Below are positions 24,938-35,184 of a stretch of DNA of 62,859 nt, piece by piece. Position numbers and translations under genes: made by a program. The first letter of the stretch is position 1; the number at the start of each line of letters is the position of its first letter. The DNA lies in contig NZ_JMLK01000021.1 in the NCBI RefSeq assembly GCF_000686725.1, positions 1-62,859 on the forward strand, written 5' to 3'. Source of the DNA: Clostridium akagii DSM 12554 (GTDB taxonomy: Bacteria > Bacillota > Clostridia > Clostridiales > Clostridiaceae). The notes under the pieces were generated by a model. The model saw nothing but the letters and a program-made list of their open reading frames with translations. It ran no database searches and was not told where the DNA came from.

Positions 24938-25330
24938 ATGGAAAGTTGTTATATAGAAGGTTGTTATATAGAAGGTGCCCTAAAGGCTATAGGTGGTAAA
25001 TGGAAAATTTTAATTATTTGGGCTATATCACAAAATGAAGTTATTCGATTTAATGACTTACAGAGGAAAGTTGATGGCATATCCAGTCTAATGCTCTCAA
25101 AAAATTTAAAAGAACTTGAAAAAGACTCTCTCGTTATTCGTCATCAATACAATGAAATTCCACCAAGAGTAGAGTATAAATTATCAGAATTTGGTCAAAG
25201 ACTAACTGTTGTTTTGAAATCCCTTGGTAAATGGGGTTATGAAGTTCGTGAATCTCAAAAACAACAAGTCCCAAATGGAACTTTCCCTGAAATTCTAGAT
25301 GAGAAGATATTGAATAAAAAAAGCAAATAG
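24938..25330 (+). CDS. HxlR family regulator with duplicated Cys segment
   Basis: The 130-residue protein has the HxlR winged helix: ALKAIGGKWKILIIWAI, LMLSKNLKELEKDSLVIR, PPRVEYKLSEFG. The N-terminus contains CYIEG twice in a row, encoded by a tandem repeat of about 15 bases, so it carries two Cys residues where family members usually have one. In relatives such as YodB and HypR this N-terminal Cys senses oxidants or quinones. ATG 24938 follows TGGAGGC. It is divergent from the flavoprotein gene. Confidence 0.85.
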   Translation: MESCYIEGCYIEGALKAIGGKWKILIIWAISQNEVIRFNDLQRKVDGISSLMLSKNLKELEKDSLVIRHQYNEIPPRVEYKLSEFGQRLTVVLKSLGKWGYEVRESQKQQVPNGTFPEILDEKILNKKSK

Positions 25331-25479
25331 GTTGGGAAGATATAGATCACGTGGTCTTTATATGTTTATTTAATTGACCATATTAATACTTTATGGATTA
25401 TTCTTACCTTCGTAATATCATCGCCATAAAATAAGATTAGACTAAATCTAGGGCGATGAAAATGGAGGGGGCTTAATTA

Positions 25480-26481
25480 ATGAAAGAAATAAAGCGTAAT
25501 TATCTATTCGATAATCTAAAAGTTTTATTAATATTTCTAGTTGTGGTAGGCCATTCATTAGAAAATTACATTGATAACAATATGGTTTTGAGAGGTATGT
25601 ATTTTTTTATATTTATGTTTCATATGCCATTATTTATATATGTATCTGGATATTTCTCTAAGAATGTTGAGAAATGTAGAAAAAATGCAATTAAAGATTT
25701 ATTAATACCATTTATATTTTTTAATATCATTTGGTATATATCTGTTGGTAATTTCAAGTTTCCAATTTATTATGCAGGATGGACATTATGGTATTTACTC
25801 AGTCTGTTTATCTGGAGATTTTTTTTGATAGATATTATTAAAGTAAAATGGCTTCTAGGATTAAGCATAATATTGGGTTTATTTGTTGGGTTTGATGATA
25901 AGTATGTTTATCTATTATCGTTTACAAGAACATTTGCCTTCTTACCATTTTTCTTATTTGGATATTATTCTAATAATATAACTATTAAGAAAATTAAAAG
26001 CTACCCAAAGATAATATCAGTTTTAGGATTAATAAGCATAGGCTCATTTGCATTTTTAATTACTAAATATAGTGTTGTAAATTATAGGTTTCTCTATATG
26101 TCAGAATCATATAAGAGTTTTGGACTAGGGGTAGTTCAAGGAATGCTGTTAAGAGCTCTATTTTATATACTGGCTATAATAGTAAGTATTTTTATAATTA
26201 ATCTAGTTTCAAACAGAAAATTTAATCTAAGTAAAATAGGAGCAAATACTATGATAATTTATTTGGGACATATATATGCTATAAGATTCATTGATACATG
26301 GGTACCAACTTTAAATTCATTAACTGGTAATCTGCTCATTATTGTGATTTTTTCCATTATAATATGTGCAATTCTATCCCTACCAATATTTTATAAAATA
26401 TATAATTATGTTTTTACAAAGATAAATTACTGTAGGCATGTTATATTCGTAAAATTAAAACTTCAATATTTTAATTTATAA
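25480..26481 (+). CDS. Membrane acyltransferase (acyltransferase-3 family)
   Basis: The 333-residue protein has about ten transmembrane helices. The N-terminus RNYLFDNLKVLLIFLVVVGH and the following LFIYVSGYFSK fit integral-membrane O-acyltransferases that modify polysaccharides (fucose-4-O-acetylase-like). The conserved His in VVGH near residue 24 is present. The acceptor is unknown and no polysaccharide genes are adjacent. An AATGGAGGGGG site lies upstream. A long perfect palindrome ends the transcript. Confidence 0.75.
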   Translation: MKEIKRNYLFDNLKVLLIFLVVVGHSLENYIDNNMVLRGMYFFIFMFHMPLFIYVSGYFSKNVEKCRKNAIKDLLIPFIFFNIIWYISVGNFKFPIYYAGWTLWYLLSLFIWRFFLIDIIKVKWLLGLSIILGLFVGFDDKYVYLLSFTRTFAFLPFFLFGYYSNNITIKKIKSYPKIISVLGLISIGSFAFLITKYSVVNYRFLYMSESYKSFGLGVVQGMLLRALFYILAIIVSIFIINLVSNRKFNLSKIGANTMIIYLGHIYAIRFIDTWVPTLNSLTGNLLIIVIFSIIICAILSLPIFYKIYNYVFTKINYCRHVIFVKLKLQYFNL

Positions 26482-26509
26482 TAGCCTAGTATTAGATTGA
26501 AGTATATGG

Positions 26510-26565
26510 TTTTAATAATAAGAAACTGTAACTAAAATTTTAGTTACAGTTTCTTATTATTAAAA
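26510..26565. terminator. 56-bp perfect palindrome between convergent genes
   Basis: Two 28-base arms are exact complements with no loop (centre at 26537/26538), including AGAAACTGTAACTAAAA and its complement. The arms begin and end with A/T tracts, so it can act as a terminator in both directions, for the acyltransferase and for hcp. Confidence 0.8.
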
Positions 26566-26601
26566 TATAAATATTTTTTATTTGAGCTATATTTACAACT
26601 T

Positions 26602-28248
26602 TTATCCCAATATTTCTTTTAAATCATCGTCTGGTGTACTTATAGGTTTAATATTAAAAGTTTCAACTAGAAATTGTAATACATTAGGACTTAAGAAAGC
26701 TGGTAAAGTTGGTCCTAAGTAGATTCCTTTTACTCCTAGTGACAGTAAAGCTAGCAAGTCAGCAACAGCTTTTTGTTCATACCAAGTTATGATAAATGAT
26801 AGTGGTAGATCATTTATAGTGCATTTAAATGCATCAGCTAGTGCTAGTGCTATTTTAACGGCTGAATATGCATCGTTACATTGCCCAATATCAAGTAGTC
26901 TAGGAAGTCCTGCTACTTCGCCGAAATCTAATTTATTAAAGCGGTATTTTCCACAGGCTAAGGTAAGAATAATACAATCTTTAGGAACTTTTTGCGCAAA
27001 TTCGGTGTAATAATTACGCCCTGGTCTTGCACCGTCACATCCTCCTATTAAGAAAAAGTGTCTAATCTTACCATCTTTGACCCCATTAACTATTGTTTCA
27101 GCATGACTTAAAGTTGCTTTATGGCCAAAACCTACAAGAATTTCTTTAACTTCTTCATCCTTCTCAAATCCACCTAATGCGAGAGCTTTACTTATTATTT
27201 CAGAGAAATCTTTATGACCATTTTCATCAGCGGATATATGTTTTATGCCATCCCAGCCAACAACACTTGTTGAAAAAATTCTATCCTTATAAGAATCTCT
27301 TGGCTTCATTAAGCAATTTGTTGTCATTAAAATACAACCAGGTATACCGTCAAATTCTTTTTGCTGATTTTGCCATGCTCCTCCAAAATTTCCTACTAAA
27401 TGAGGGTATTTATTCAATTTAGGATATCCATGAGAAGGTAACATTTCACCATGGGTATAAATATTTATTCCTTTCCCCTCTGTTTGTTCAAGCAGCATTT
27501 CTAAGTCTCTTAAGTCATGACCTGAAATTATTATGAAGGGACCCTTTTTAATATTTACATTAACCTTTTCAGGTGAAGGAGAACTGTATTTTTCATTATT
27601 AGCTTTATCTAATAACTCCATAACTTTAACGCTGATTTCTCCAGTTTTAAGTATGTATTTAATAAGATCTTGAAGATTCAAACTATCATCAGTCAATGCG
27701 GCTAGAGCTTTAACATAATATTCATCTATTTCATCACTATTATATTTAATAAATCTAGCTTGGTGCGCATAAGCTGCAATTCCTTTTAATCCGTATTTTA
27801 TAGTTTCTCTAGCTGAACGAATATCAATATCTAAATCATCATCATACATAACGCCTGCTTTTTTGGCATCTTGAAGAATTTGTTCCTTAGAATCACTTAA
27901 ATTATATAGTGCCTCTTTAGCAGTAATATTTTCTTCAGCAAGTTTTTTCCTAATCTCCTCTTTGATTACTTGAGATTTTTTTAGCATGCTAATATGAGAT
28001 TCAGGATCAAAGTTTACATTAGTTAATGTCATGAATAATGAATTCTCAATAAATGAAACCCACGATTTATCAAGTTTTTCACCTTTAGCCAAAAGGTTAG
28101 TAGCATAACAGCTTATTCCTTTTAACTGATAAATGAGTAAATCTTGCATTGCAGCGATTTCTGGTGTTTTGCCACACACACCAACTTTTGTACAACCTTT
28201 TCCAAAGGCTGTTTGTTCACATTGAAAACAAAACATTTCTCCTTGCAT
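26602..28248 (-). CDS. hcp: Hydroxylamine reductase / hybrid-cluster protein
   Basis: The protein has 548 residues, the usual length for the class with a short N-terminal ligand set: Cys7, Cys10, Cys19 and Cys25 (FCFQCEQTAFGKGC then VGVC) for the 4Fe-4S cluster. The later GHDLRDLEMLLEQTEG, THGEMLPSHGYP, GCILMTTNC, GCDGARPGR and WYEQKAVA blocks supply ligands of the hybrid Fe-S-O cluster. It is cytosolic. The family reduces hydroxylamine in vitro and acts on nitric oxide under nitrosative stress. A GGAGGAAT site precedes the ATG. A CoA-binding protein is divergent. Confidence 0.95.
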   Translation of the reverse strand: MQGEMFCFQCEQTAFGKGCTKVGVCGKTPEIAAMQDLLIYQLKGISCYATNLLAKGEKLDKSWVSFIENSLFMTLTNVNFDPESHISMLKKSQVIKEEIRKKLAEENITAKEALYNLSDSKEQILQDAKKAGVMYDDDLDIDIRSARETIKYGLKGIAAYAHQARFIKYNSDEIDEYYVKALAALTDDSLNLQDLIKYILKTGEISVKVMELLDKANNEKYSSPSPEKVNVNIKKGPFIIISGHDLRDLEMLLEQTEGKGINIYTHGEMLPSHGYPKLNKYPHLVGNFGGAWQNQQKEFDGIPGCILMTTNCLMKPRDSYKDRIFSTSVVGWDGIKHISADENGHKDFSEIISKALALGGFEKDEEVKEILVGFGHKATLSHAETIVNGVKDGKIRHFFLIGGCDGARPGRNYYTEFAQKVPKDCIILTLACGKYRFNKLDFGEVAGLPRLLDIGQCNDAYSAVKIALALADAFKCTINDLPLSFIITWYEQKAVADLLALLSLGVKGIYLGPTLPAFLSPNVLQFLVETFNIKPISTPDDDLKEILG

Positions 28249-28442
28249 ATTTATTCCTCCTAATTTATAAAATAGTATAATATCATGTTACACTTTTATT
28301 ATATAAATATACATGAAAGTAATTAACAGTTATGTATTCGTTTTCATATGTTTTATTAATTTACAATAAAAGAGTATTAACAAATATATTATTAACTTGG
28401 TATAATATAAATACACTAATTTTATATTAGGAGATGATAACA

Positions 28443-28814
28443 GTGAATGCTAGTGAATTTTTAGATTATAAAAACTGGGTTGTAGTAGGGGACGTACTAA
28501 ATTCTTCAAAATATGCTTATAAAATATTGGATTCCTTAAAAAAACAGGAATTTAATGTTGCAGGTGTTAATCCATCTGTTACTGATGGCAAAATTTATAA
28601 CTGTCTAAGTGATATACCATACAAGGTAGATGTTTTAGATTTATGCATTAATCCATATAAGGGGATTAAGATTCTAAAGGAAGCACAGGAGCTAAAAATA
28701 GATAAAATACTTATACAACCAGGTGCTCAAAGCTCTGAAATACTTAGCTTTTGTGAACTAAATGGAATGGATGCAGTAGAAGGATGCGCCTTAATAGAAT
28801 TATCGAAACGATAA
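28443..28814 (+). CDS. CoA-binding domain protein (YccU-like)
   Basis: The protein has 123 residues and a single Rossmann-like CoA-binding domain: WVVVGDVLNSSKYAYKILDSL, then VNPSV, DLCINPYKG, and IDKILIQPGAQSSEI. The small stand-alone members bind CoA, but their role is unknown. I chose GTG 28443 after AGGAGATGATAA; the ATG at 28434 lies inside that ribosome site. It is divergent from hcp and may share its redox or nitrosative stress control, but no operator is obvious. Confidence 0.8.
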   Translation: MNASEFLDYKNWVVVGDVLNSSKYAYKILDSLKKQEFNVAGVNPSVTDGKIYNCLSDIPYKVDVLDLCINPYKGIKILKEAQELKIDKILIQPGAQSSEILSFCELNGMDAVEGCALIELSKR

Positions 28815-28825
28815 AATAAGCATTA

Positions 28826-28870
28826 AATAAGAGTATCGGATTTTGAGAAATCAAATTTGATACTCTTATT
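28826..28870 (+). terminator. Intrinsic terminator
   Basis: AATAAGAGTATC pairs with GATACTCTTATT across a 21-base spacer and is followed by a T-rich tract. Confidence 0.75.
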
Positions 28871-29017
28871 TTAGTTTACTTGTTTTTAATTTTTATTATC
28901 TAATAAAGTAAATCAGAAGAAAAATGAAGAAAAAGATCATAATATAGAAATATATGTCGTAAAAAGTATTTGTTAATGTATAATTTGATTATGGAATAAA
29001 AAATTGGGGGGAGCATT

Positions 29018-30748
29018 ATGAATTTATTAAGAAATGCTAAAGTTAGAAACAAATTGATGTTTATGTCAGCATCGTTTCTTGTTTTTTTAATTTTAGTTGG
29101 GGCAATAGGTTTTTATTATATTCAAAGTTCAAATTCAAAAATCAATGATATGTACAAGGGCGATTTACTAGCAATTCAATATCTTGGGGATTTAAAAGCT
29201 ACATATAATTCATCAAATGCGGATTTGTTTGAATTAATGGTTACAAAAGATGATAGTCGTAATAGTCAATTACTACAAAGCATTAAAAATAAAAAGGATG
29301 CCATTGAAAAAAGCATAGCCCAGTACGATACCATAACACCAGATTCTTTTGAGGTTACTAATGAAAAATTGTTAAAAGGCAATATGGCAATTTCAGCAAA
29401 TATAAAAACATCTATTTTGACTTTAGCAGTTGCTAATAAAAATGATGAAGCCTATGCACAATATATAAAGGATTTAAGTCCTGTAAATCAAAAAATAGAA
29501 AAAAATCTTTCGGATTTAATAAATTACAATGTTAAGACTGCAGCTCAAGCTAATCAGCAAAATTTAGTTGCTTCCACAAATGCTAAGACTATAATTTTAA
29601 TAATAATAATAATAGCTATAATTTCTTCAATACTTATATCTTTATTTATAATAAGATTAATTGTTTTACCTATAATAGCTATGGAGAAGTATATAGAAAA
29701 AATATCTTCTGGAGATTTAAGTAATGAAACTCTTAATAAAGCAAGAACTGCAAAATTATATAACGATGAAATAGGAAAACTTGGCAACTCAATAATTGCT
29801 ATGCGTGAAAATTTGTGGGGGCTTTTATCTAAGGTATCAGATGCATCTGAGCAGATAGCTGCTTCATCACAGGAGCTTAATGCTAACGCAGAAGAATCTT
29901 CCAAAGGCGTAGAGGAAACTGCAAAATCAATCTCTACCATTGCATATGGCGCAGAAAATCAAGTTAATAATGTTGTGGATACTTCTAAAGTAATTAAAGA
30001 GATGTCTGTGAGCATAAATCAAACAAATGAAAATATAAATCAAACAGTAATGGTAGCAGGAAAAACTCTTGAAGCCACTAAAGGTGGAGAGAAGGCAATT
30101 AATAAAACAAAAGAACAAATGAATAATATTCAAGGTACAGTAAGTGCAATTGATGGTGTAGTAAAAAAACTAGGCGAAAGGTCACTGAAAATTGGTGAGA
30201 TTGTAGAGACTATATCAAGTATAGCGCAGCAAACCAATTTATTAGCACTAAATGCAGCTATTGAAGCAGCTAGAGCTGGAGAGCAAGGAAAAGGGTTTTC
30301 AGTTGTAGCAGAAGAAGTTAGAAAGCTTGCAGAAGGTTCTAGAAAAGCAACAGAAAAAATATCAGGATTAATCGGGGAAATTCAAAATGATACAAATAAT
30401 GCTGTTTCATCAATGTTAGAAGGAACTAATCAAGTAAAAACTGGCATGGATGTTGTAGATGAAGCAGGAAAGGCATTTCAAGATATCTTATCCTTAGTAA
30501 AAAAAATCACGGATCAAATACAAGATGCATCAAATGCATCACAAAATATATCAACTGGAAGTGAAAAGGTTGTAACTTCCATGGATAAAGTTGATGATAT
30601 AAGCAAAGATGTATCAACTCAATCACAGACCATTGCAGCTAGTATAGAAGAACAGACCGCAGCAATGCATGAAATAGCAACTGCGTCTGAGGCCCTTGCC
30701 AAAATAGGAGAAAATTTAATGATTGAGGTTTCAAAGTTTAAATTATAG
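29018..30748 (+). CDS. Methyl-accepting chemotaxis protein
   Basis: The 576-residue protein has a full receptor layout: membrane segment about 10-33, an extracytoplasmic four-helix-bundle sensor about 35-187, a second membrane segment about 189-212, HAMP ([17 protein letters not shown]), and a long signalling coiled coil with the hairpin tip [23 protein letters not shown] near residue 405. The sensor has no PAS or Cache pattern, so the ligand is not predictable. It is monocistronic, with a GGGGGAG ribosome site and a terminator. Compare the soluble, shorter receptor-like protein at 13027. Confidence 0.95.
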   Translation: MNLLRNAKVRNKLMFMSASFLVFLILVGAIGFYYIQSSNSKINDMYKGDLLAIQYLGDLKATYNSSNADLFELMVTKDDSRNSQLLQSIKNKKDAIEKSIAQYDTITPDSFEVTNEKLLKGNMAISANIKTSILTLAVANKNDEAYAQYIKDLSPVNQKIEKNLSDLINYNVKTAAQANQQNLVASTNAKTIILIIIIIAIISSILISLFIIRLIVLPIIAMEKYIEKISSGDLSNETLNKARTAKLYNDEIGKLGNSIIAMRENLWGLLSKVSDASEQIAASSQELNANAEESSKGVEETAKSISTIAYGAENQVNNVVDTSKVIKEMSVSINQTNENINQTVMVAGKTLEATKGGEKAINKTKEQMNNIQGTVSAIDGVVKKLGERSLKIGEIVETISSIAQQTNLLALNAAIEAARAGEQGKGFSVVAEEVRKLAEGSRKATEKISGLIGEIQNDTNNAVSSMLEGTNQVKTGMDVVDEAGKAFQDILSLVKKITDQIQDASNASQNISTGSEKVVTSMDKVDDISKDVSTQSQTIAASIEEQTAAMHEIATASEALAKIGENLMIEVSKFKL

Positions 30749-30756
30749 GATAAAAA

Positions 30757-30806
30757 ATAGGTTATTTCAAAATGATGAAAAGATCATTTTGGGATAGCTA
30801 TTTTTT
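30757..30806 (+). terminator. Terminator after the chemoreceptor gene
   Basis: CAAAATGAT pairs with ATCATTTTG around GAAAAG, with outer AATAG/CTATT pairing and a T7 tail. Confidence 0.8.
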
Positions 30807-31004
30807 TGATTAATTAAAGAGAAATATAAAAGGATAAAATGTGACAATAAAGTACGGATTAAATGTGAAATTAAATTGTTTTATAACAAAATATTAAATT
30901 TAATATGAATTTATACTATAAAATGGTACAATGAAAGTGTATAGTTAAAAAATATATTAAATAAAACAATAATATATTATAAAAAATGTAGACGAAGGAG
31001 TTTT

Positions 31005-31826
31005 ATGAAAAAAAACATAAGGTTAGTTTTGTTTTTAGCGACTTTTTTCATGTTATTTACATATACAAGTCATGTTCAAGCTGCTATTTTACCACAATCT
31101 GCTACAGTTATTGATGGACCAACTAGTAATCAAGGAATAACTAGCGGCGGAGTTATTAATATTAGAGGATGGGCAGTTAACAAATCAGGAATAAAAAATG
31201 TACAAGTTATTATTGATGGAAATTTTTTAATTGGAGCACAATATAACATAAGTAGACCTGACGTAAATGCTGCTATTCCTGGTTATCCAAGTGGTAATAA
31301 TTCAGGATACATAAGTTCAATATTAGCACCATCAACACTTGGGATACATACGATTACTATTAAGGCTACTGGAAATGACGGATCAACGGGTAGTTCAAAT
31401 GTTAAAATTAATGTTTTATCAAAAACAGTTACAAATCAATCAATAAATACGCTTATAGGTACAAGCAATCAAATTGTAGCTTATGCTGAGAAATTTTTAG
31501 GGGTCCCTTATGTTTATGGTGGAGCAACGCCTGCTGGATTTGATTGTTCTGGGCTTATTCAGTATGTATACGCTCATAATGGTTCATATGAAATCCAACT
31601 TCCAAGGACAACCTATTCTCAAATTAATGTTGGGACTTCAGTAGCTAAATCAAATTTACAACCAGGAGATTTGGTGTTTTTTGGTAGTTTATCATCACCA
31701 TATCATGCTGGTATATATATAGGTTCAAATCAGTTTATAGAAGCACCACATACAGGTGCTAATGTAAGAACTGCTACATTAAGCACTAGAACAGATTATT
31801 GTGGTGCAAGAAGAATAATTAAATAG
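31005..31826 (+). CDS. Secreted NlpC/P60 cell-wall peptidase
   Basis: The 273-residue protein has a signal peptide ending near HVQAA (residues 1-27). An Ig-like/Bacterial-Ig domain follows (about 32-140, with INIRGWAVNKSGIKNVQVIIDG and an RPDVNAA pattern typical of clostridial surface modules). The C-terminal NlpC/P60 domain has the catalytic Cys in FDCSGL (near 180), a His in YHAGIYIG, and a later EAPHTG His. It should cleave peptidoglycan stem peptides. A GAAGGAG site precedes the ATG and a terminator follows, so it is probably a single-gene unit. Confidence 0.9.
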   Translation: MKKNIRLVLFLATFFMLFTYTSHVQAAILPQSATVIDGPTSNQGITSGGVINIRGWAVNKSGIKNVQVIIDGNFLIGAQYNISRPDVNAAIPGYPSGNNSGYISSILAPSTLGIHTITIKATGNDGSTGSSNVKINVLSKTVTNQSINTLIGTSNQIVAYAEKFLGVPYVYGGATPAGFDCSGLIQYVYAHNGSYEIQLPRTTYSQINVGTSVAKSNLQPGDLVFFGSLSSPYHAGIYIGSNQFIEAPHTGANVRTATLSTRTDYCGARRIIK

Positions 31827-31863
31827 TTACAAGGCAAAAGCATTTATAATTATTGAGAATACT

Positions 31864-31909
31864 GGGTAGCATAGGTGGGATAAATAAATCACTTATGCTA
31901 CCCTTTTGT
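31864..31909 (+). terminator. Terminator after the NlpC/P60 gene
   Basis: GGGTAGCATA (31864-31873) pairs with TATGCTACCC (31894-31903), followed by TTTTG. Confidence 0.8.
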
Positions 31910-32041
31910 GGTTTTAGTAATCTCAAAAAAACATGGATTAAAGTGTTTAGTAGGTTAAGAAAGGCTATTAATTTTTATTATGGGGTATAATAGACTTATA
32001 AATAAAAAGTATATTATAACAAGAACATGGGCGGTGATTTC

Positions 32042-32068
32042 ATGGATTTTAATCATGAAGCCTACTAA
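32042..32068 (+). CDS. Possible 8-residue leader ORF
   Basis: ATG 32042 follows GGGCGGTGATTTC and encodes MDFNHEAY before a TAA that directly abuts the AAGGAGG site of the SGNH gene. It may raise ribosome loading on the next gene. It is short enough to be chance. Confidence 0.3.
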   Translation: MDFNHEAY

Positions 32069-32079
32069 GGAGGAAATTT

Positions 32080-32796
32080 ATGAAAATAAAAGATAAGTAT
32101 ATTTTTTTAGCATATGGGGACTCCATTACCAAGGGAATTGTTTATGATAATGAAAGATCTAGATATTCAATTTTAAAAGAAAACTTCACAAATATCATTG
32201 AAAACAACATAAAAGGATCAGTATATAATGCAGGGAAATTTGGAAATACTATTAGAAGAGGCATGAGCAAAATGTATAATGATGTTATCAAAAAATCTCC
32301 TGATATAGTTTTAATAGAGTTTGGGGGTAATGATTGTGACTATAAATGGGATGATATAGCTAAAAATTCTCATGTGGAATATGAACCCAATACTGATATA
32401 ACAACTTTCCGTGAAACATTACTTAATATGATAGAAACATTAAAAGATAATCAAATATTTCCTATGCTTATGACCTTACCACCATTAGACCCTTTAAAAT
32501 ATTTCAAATGGATTACTAAGGGTGATTCTTTTGCAGAACAAAATATTTTACATTGGTTAGGTACGAAGGAGAGACTTTTTACTTGGCATAATTCCTATAG
32601 TAAAATGATTGCTAATGTAGCTAAGGAAACCAATACTGCATTAATAGATGTAAGAACAGAATTTTTAAAATACAGTGATTATACAAGGCTTTTATGCAAA
32701 GATGGTATACATCCCAATATTAATGGTCAATCATTGATAGCAAATGTCATATTAAAATTTATTAAAGAAAATTATAATTTTCTGCTTCAGAATTAG
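32080..32796 (+). CDS. SGNH/GDSL hydrolase family protein
   Basis: The 238-residue protein has the SGNH blocks: FLAYGDSITKG (nucleophile Ser near residue 15), NAGKFGNT, IEFGGNDCDY, and DGIHPNINGQ with the Asp/His pair near residue 210. There is no signal peptide, so it is a cytosolic esterase or lipase-like enzyme of unknown substrate. An AAGGAGG site lies eight bases before the ATG, and a short upstream ORF ends at that site. A hairpin terminator follows. Confidence 0.85.
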   Translation: MKIKDKYIFLAYGDSITKGIVYDNERSRYSILKENFTNIIENNIKGSVYNAGKFGNTIRRGMSKMYNDVIKKSPDIVLIEFGGNDCDYKWDDIAKNSHVEYEPNTDITTFRETLLNMIETLKDNQIFPMLMTLPPLDPLKYFKWITKGDSFAEQNILHWLGTKERLFTWHNSYSKMIANVAKETNTALIDVRTEFLKYSDYTRLLCKDGIHPNINGQSLIANVILKFIKENYNFLLQN

Positions 32797-32837
32797 AAAT
32801 GGAAACAATTCACGTTATCTATAAAATTTTTTCAAAG

Positions 32838-32864
32838 TAGGCAGCTGTGAGGCTGCCTATTTTG
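32838..32864 (+). terminator. Terminator after the SGNH hydrolase gene
   Basis: TAGGCAGC and GCTGCCTA form an 8-bp stem around TGTGAG, followed by TTTT. Confidence 0.85.
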
Positions 32865-32952
32865 AATCTTAAAAATCAACAATAGTTCATGACAGTTTTT
32901 AAATTATGTGTAGATAAAGTAATAACCAATTAACAAACTAACAAACGTATAA

Positions 32953-35184
32953 TTATTCTGCTGAAGAATAATTATAGTTTGAGGAGCCATTACTATCCCA
33001 AGTACTAGATTGATTCTTGAATGACATGTTTAAGGCATAGCTTCCAGTTGGTACAGTAATTGTAGCCAACCATCTCCCGTCAGATTGCTTAGTCATCAAT
33101 ACATCTGTAGGTGAGGTGTAGCCATTATATCCCCAATGTAATGTAATAGCAGTGGCACTGGAAGCCAAAGTTCCATTATAATATATTGACACGGATTTAG
33201 TAGCAACTGGTGCTGGACTTACTTGAACTGGTACAGAGCCTGACCATACTTGTAAGTGCCAGTCTTGACTGCCGTTATTATCCCAACTACTTCCATCAGT
33301 AAAATCAAAATCTAACTTTGTGGCTGTAGTAGGAATTGTTACAGTAGCTGCCCAAAAACCATCTGAGCGTTTAGTCATTGTTACATTAGTTGCACTTGTC
33401 CAGCTATTATATCCCCAATGTAAAGATACAGTGCTTGAACTATCTAAAGATCCATTATAATATACAGTAAAGCTAGTACCTTGTAATAGTTTACTGCTAT
33501 CATAGTCCACTTTATAACCAGAATGTGGACTATAAGTAGTAGCTGTACTTATAACATAGGAATCCGTATATACTGGTGAGGAAACTCCATTTGAATCTAT
33601 AGCTATAAACTTAAGTGTTAGGCTTTTAGCTACATTAAGAGCTCCTGTATATAGAGTACTAAGTGCTGTTGGTGTACTTCCATCAGTGGTGTAATAAATA
33701 TTTGCAGTTCTTGAAGCTGTTAAGGTTACACTTTGTGGAGAAGAATAAGTACCAGATGCGGCGCTTGCAGTTGCAGTAAGTGCAGAACTAGTATTATACA
33801 ACGTAATAATTGAATTTGCAGGAATAGTTCCTGTTATGGTGCCATTAGAAACAGTTAGTGTAGCGTTTGCACTACCATGATTAGTGTAAGTGCCATTTGC
33901 TAAATTTGTTGAAGAATTGAGTGAAATACTCCCACCAGCATTCACAATCACAGTTCCAACAGTTCCACGATCTATTAACATTGTTTGGTTGCTATTTGTC
34001 CATCTCAAATATTCATTTTGGCCTACCATTGCATTGTGAAATTGGTTAACAGCTACTACGTCAGTATCTTTCCATAAGCCATCCCCTTCATTTTGTATTG
34101 AGCTTGTAGGTCGGTCAAAAAATAAAGGTGTAGCGCCTGCCCTTGAAGCTGCGATAGCCCAACCCATTTTTCTTTGCCAATCAGTTAAACTACTGCTTGT
34201 ACCATCTTCGTAATTATCATGGGATTCAACATAATCTACGCTATCAGCTTGAATAAGACCACCCATACCACCTGCTCCACTTAAATTATTTGAAGTTATG
34301 GCAGTTCTAAGGTTATAACCATAAGTACTTGCAGTGACATTCATTAATGTTTCATAGGATGCTACATTGTCTACAGTTCCATCTTGTAATACTTCGCCGT
34401 AAATGAACAAATTTGATCTATTGTGCAAATTACCTAAAACGTTTTCCCAGTAGTTGCCCGCCCATGATTGATTTGCATCTAAGCCTATGTCTGTTTCAAT
34501 GTGTTTTGCAGCATCAAAACGAAAGCCACTAGCACCAGCATCTATGCACTGATTTAAAAAAGTAATTGCTTTGTTTTGAACAGCGGAACTTTGAGTATCT
34601 AAATCAGGCATACCAATGCCTTGTTGAGTTATATCATATCGATTGGTCCAATTAGTGCATTGACCTAAATTATGATATAAGCTTGAATCCTGAAAACTTG
34701 AATCAACAGAAGAATCAAGTTGGTCCGCATTTCCGTTATTAGCCATATGATTCATTACAACATCTACAATTATTGATATTCCATAACTTTTTGCAGAGGT
34801 GCAAAGTGCTTTAAAATCATCGTAAGTGCCAAGTTGTGCATTTCCAACAGCTTCATTTGTTGGCTGATATAATAACCACCAATTTGAGGCAGCTGTACTT
34901 GAACTTTTTGTGCCTTGTACAGGTGATACTTGAATAGATTTATATCCAGCATCGGCTATATTAGGTAGTTCATTTTTTATAGTATTAAAGGACCAATCAA
35001 AGGCGTGAAGTATAACACCATCCTTTGTAGTAGATGGTAAAATAGTGGCAGCAGATACTACTGACGTTTTATTTTGTAAAAAATTAGATTGTTGTGATGG
35101 AAAAACCGTGAAGTAGAAGAGTAAGGCCAATCCAAGAAATATTGGTGCTATTTTCTTAGGTATTACTTTTAGCTTGTTTTTCAT
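32953..35184 (-). CDS. Secreted alpha-amylase with tandem starch-binding modules
   Basis: The 743-residue protein has a signal peptide ending near SVVSAA (about 46). The GH13 catalytic domain has DVVMNH (141-146), nucleophile Asp224 in FRFDAAKH, Glu264 in YGEVL, and HDN (322-324). After a beta-sandwich come a chitobiase-C-type module (about 475-545, IYYTTDGSTPT) and two starch-binding repeats of the CBM25/26 kind (LHWGYNSWTSATNV and LHWGYNGYTSPTDV). It should be released and cut starch to maltodextrins. A near-consensus cre lies upstream, consistent with CcpA repression. The ATG follows GGGAGATGA. Confidence 0.95.
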   Translation of the reverse strand: MKNKLKVIPKKIAPIFLGLALLFYFTVFPSQQSNFLQNKTSVVSAATILPSTTKDGVILHAFDWSFNTIKNELPNIADAGYKSIQVSPVQGTKSSSTAASNWWLLYQPTNEAVGNAQLGTYDDFKALCTSAKSYGISIIVDVVMNHMANNGNADQLDSSVDSSFQDSSLYHNLGQCTNWTNRYDITQQGIGMPDLDTQSSAVQNKAITFLNQCIDAGASGFRFDAAKHIETDIGLDANQSWAGNYWENVLGNLHNRSNLFIYGEVLQDGTVDNVASYETLMNVTASTYGYNLRTAITSNNLSGAGGMGGLIQADSVDYVESHDNYEDGTSSSLTDWQRKMGWAIAASRAGATPLFFDRPTSSIQNEGDGLWKDTDVVAVNQFHNAMVGQNEYLRWTNSNQTMLIDRGTVGTVIVNAGGSISLNSSTNLANGTYTNHGSANATLTVSNGTITGTIPANSIITLYNTSSALTATASAASGTYSSPQSVTLTASRTANIYYTTDGSTPTALSTLYTGALNVAKSLTLKFIAIDSNGVSSPVYTDSYVISTATTYSPHSGYKVDYDSSKLLQGTSFTVYYNGSLDSSSTVSLHWGYNSWTSATNVTMTKRSDGFWAATVTIPTTATKLDFDFTDGSSWDNNGSQDWHLQVWSGSVPVQVSPAPVATKSVSIYYNGTLASSATAITLHWGYNGYTSPTDVLMTKQSDGRWLATITVPTGSYALNMSFKNQSSTWDSNGSSNYNYSSAE

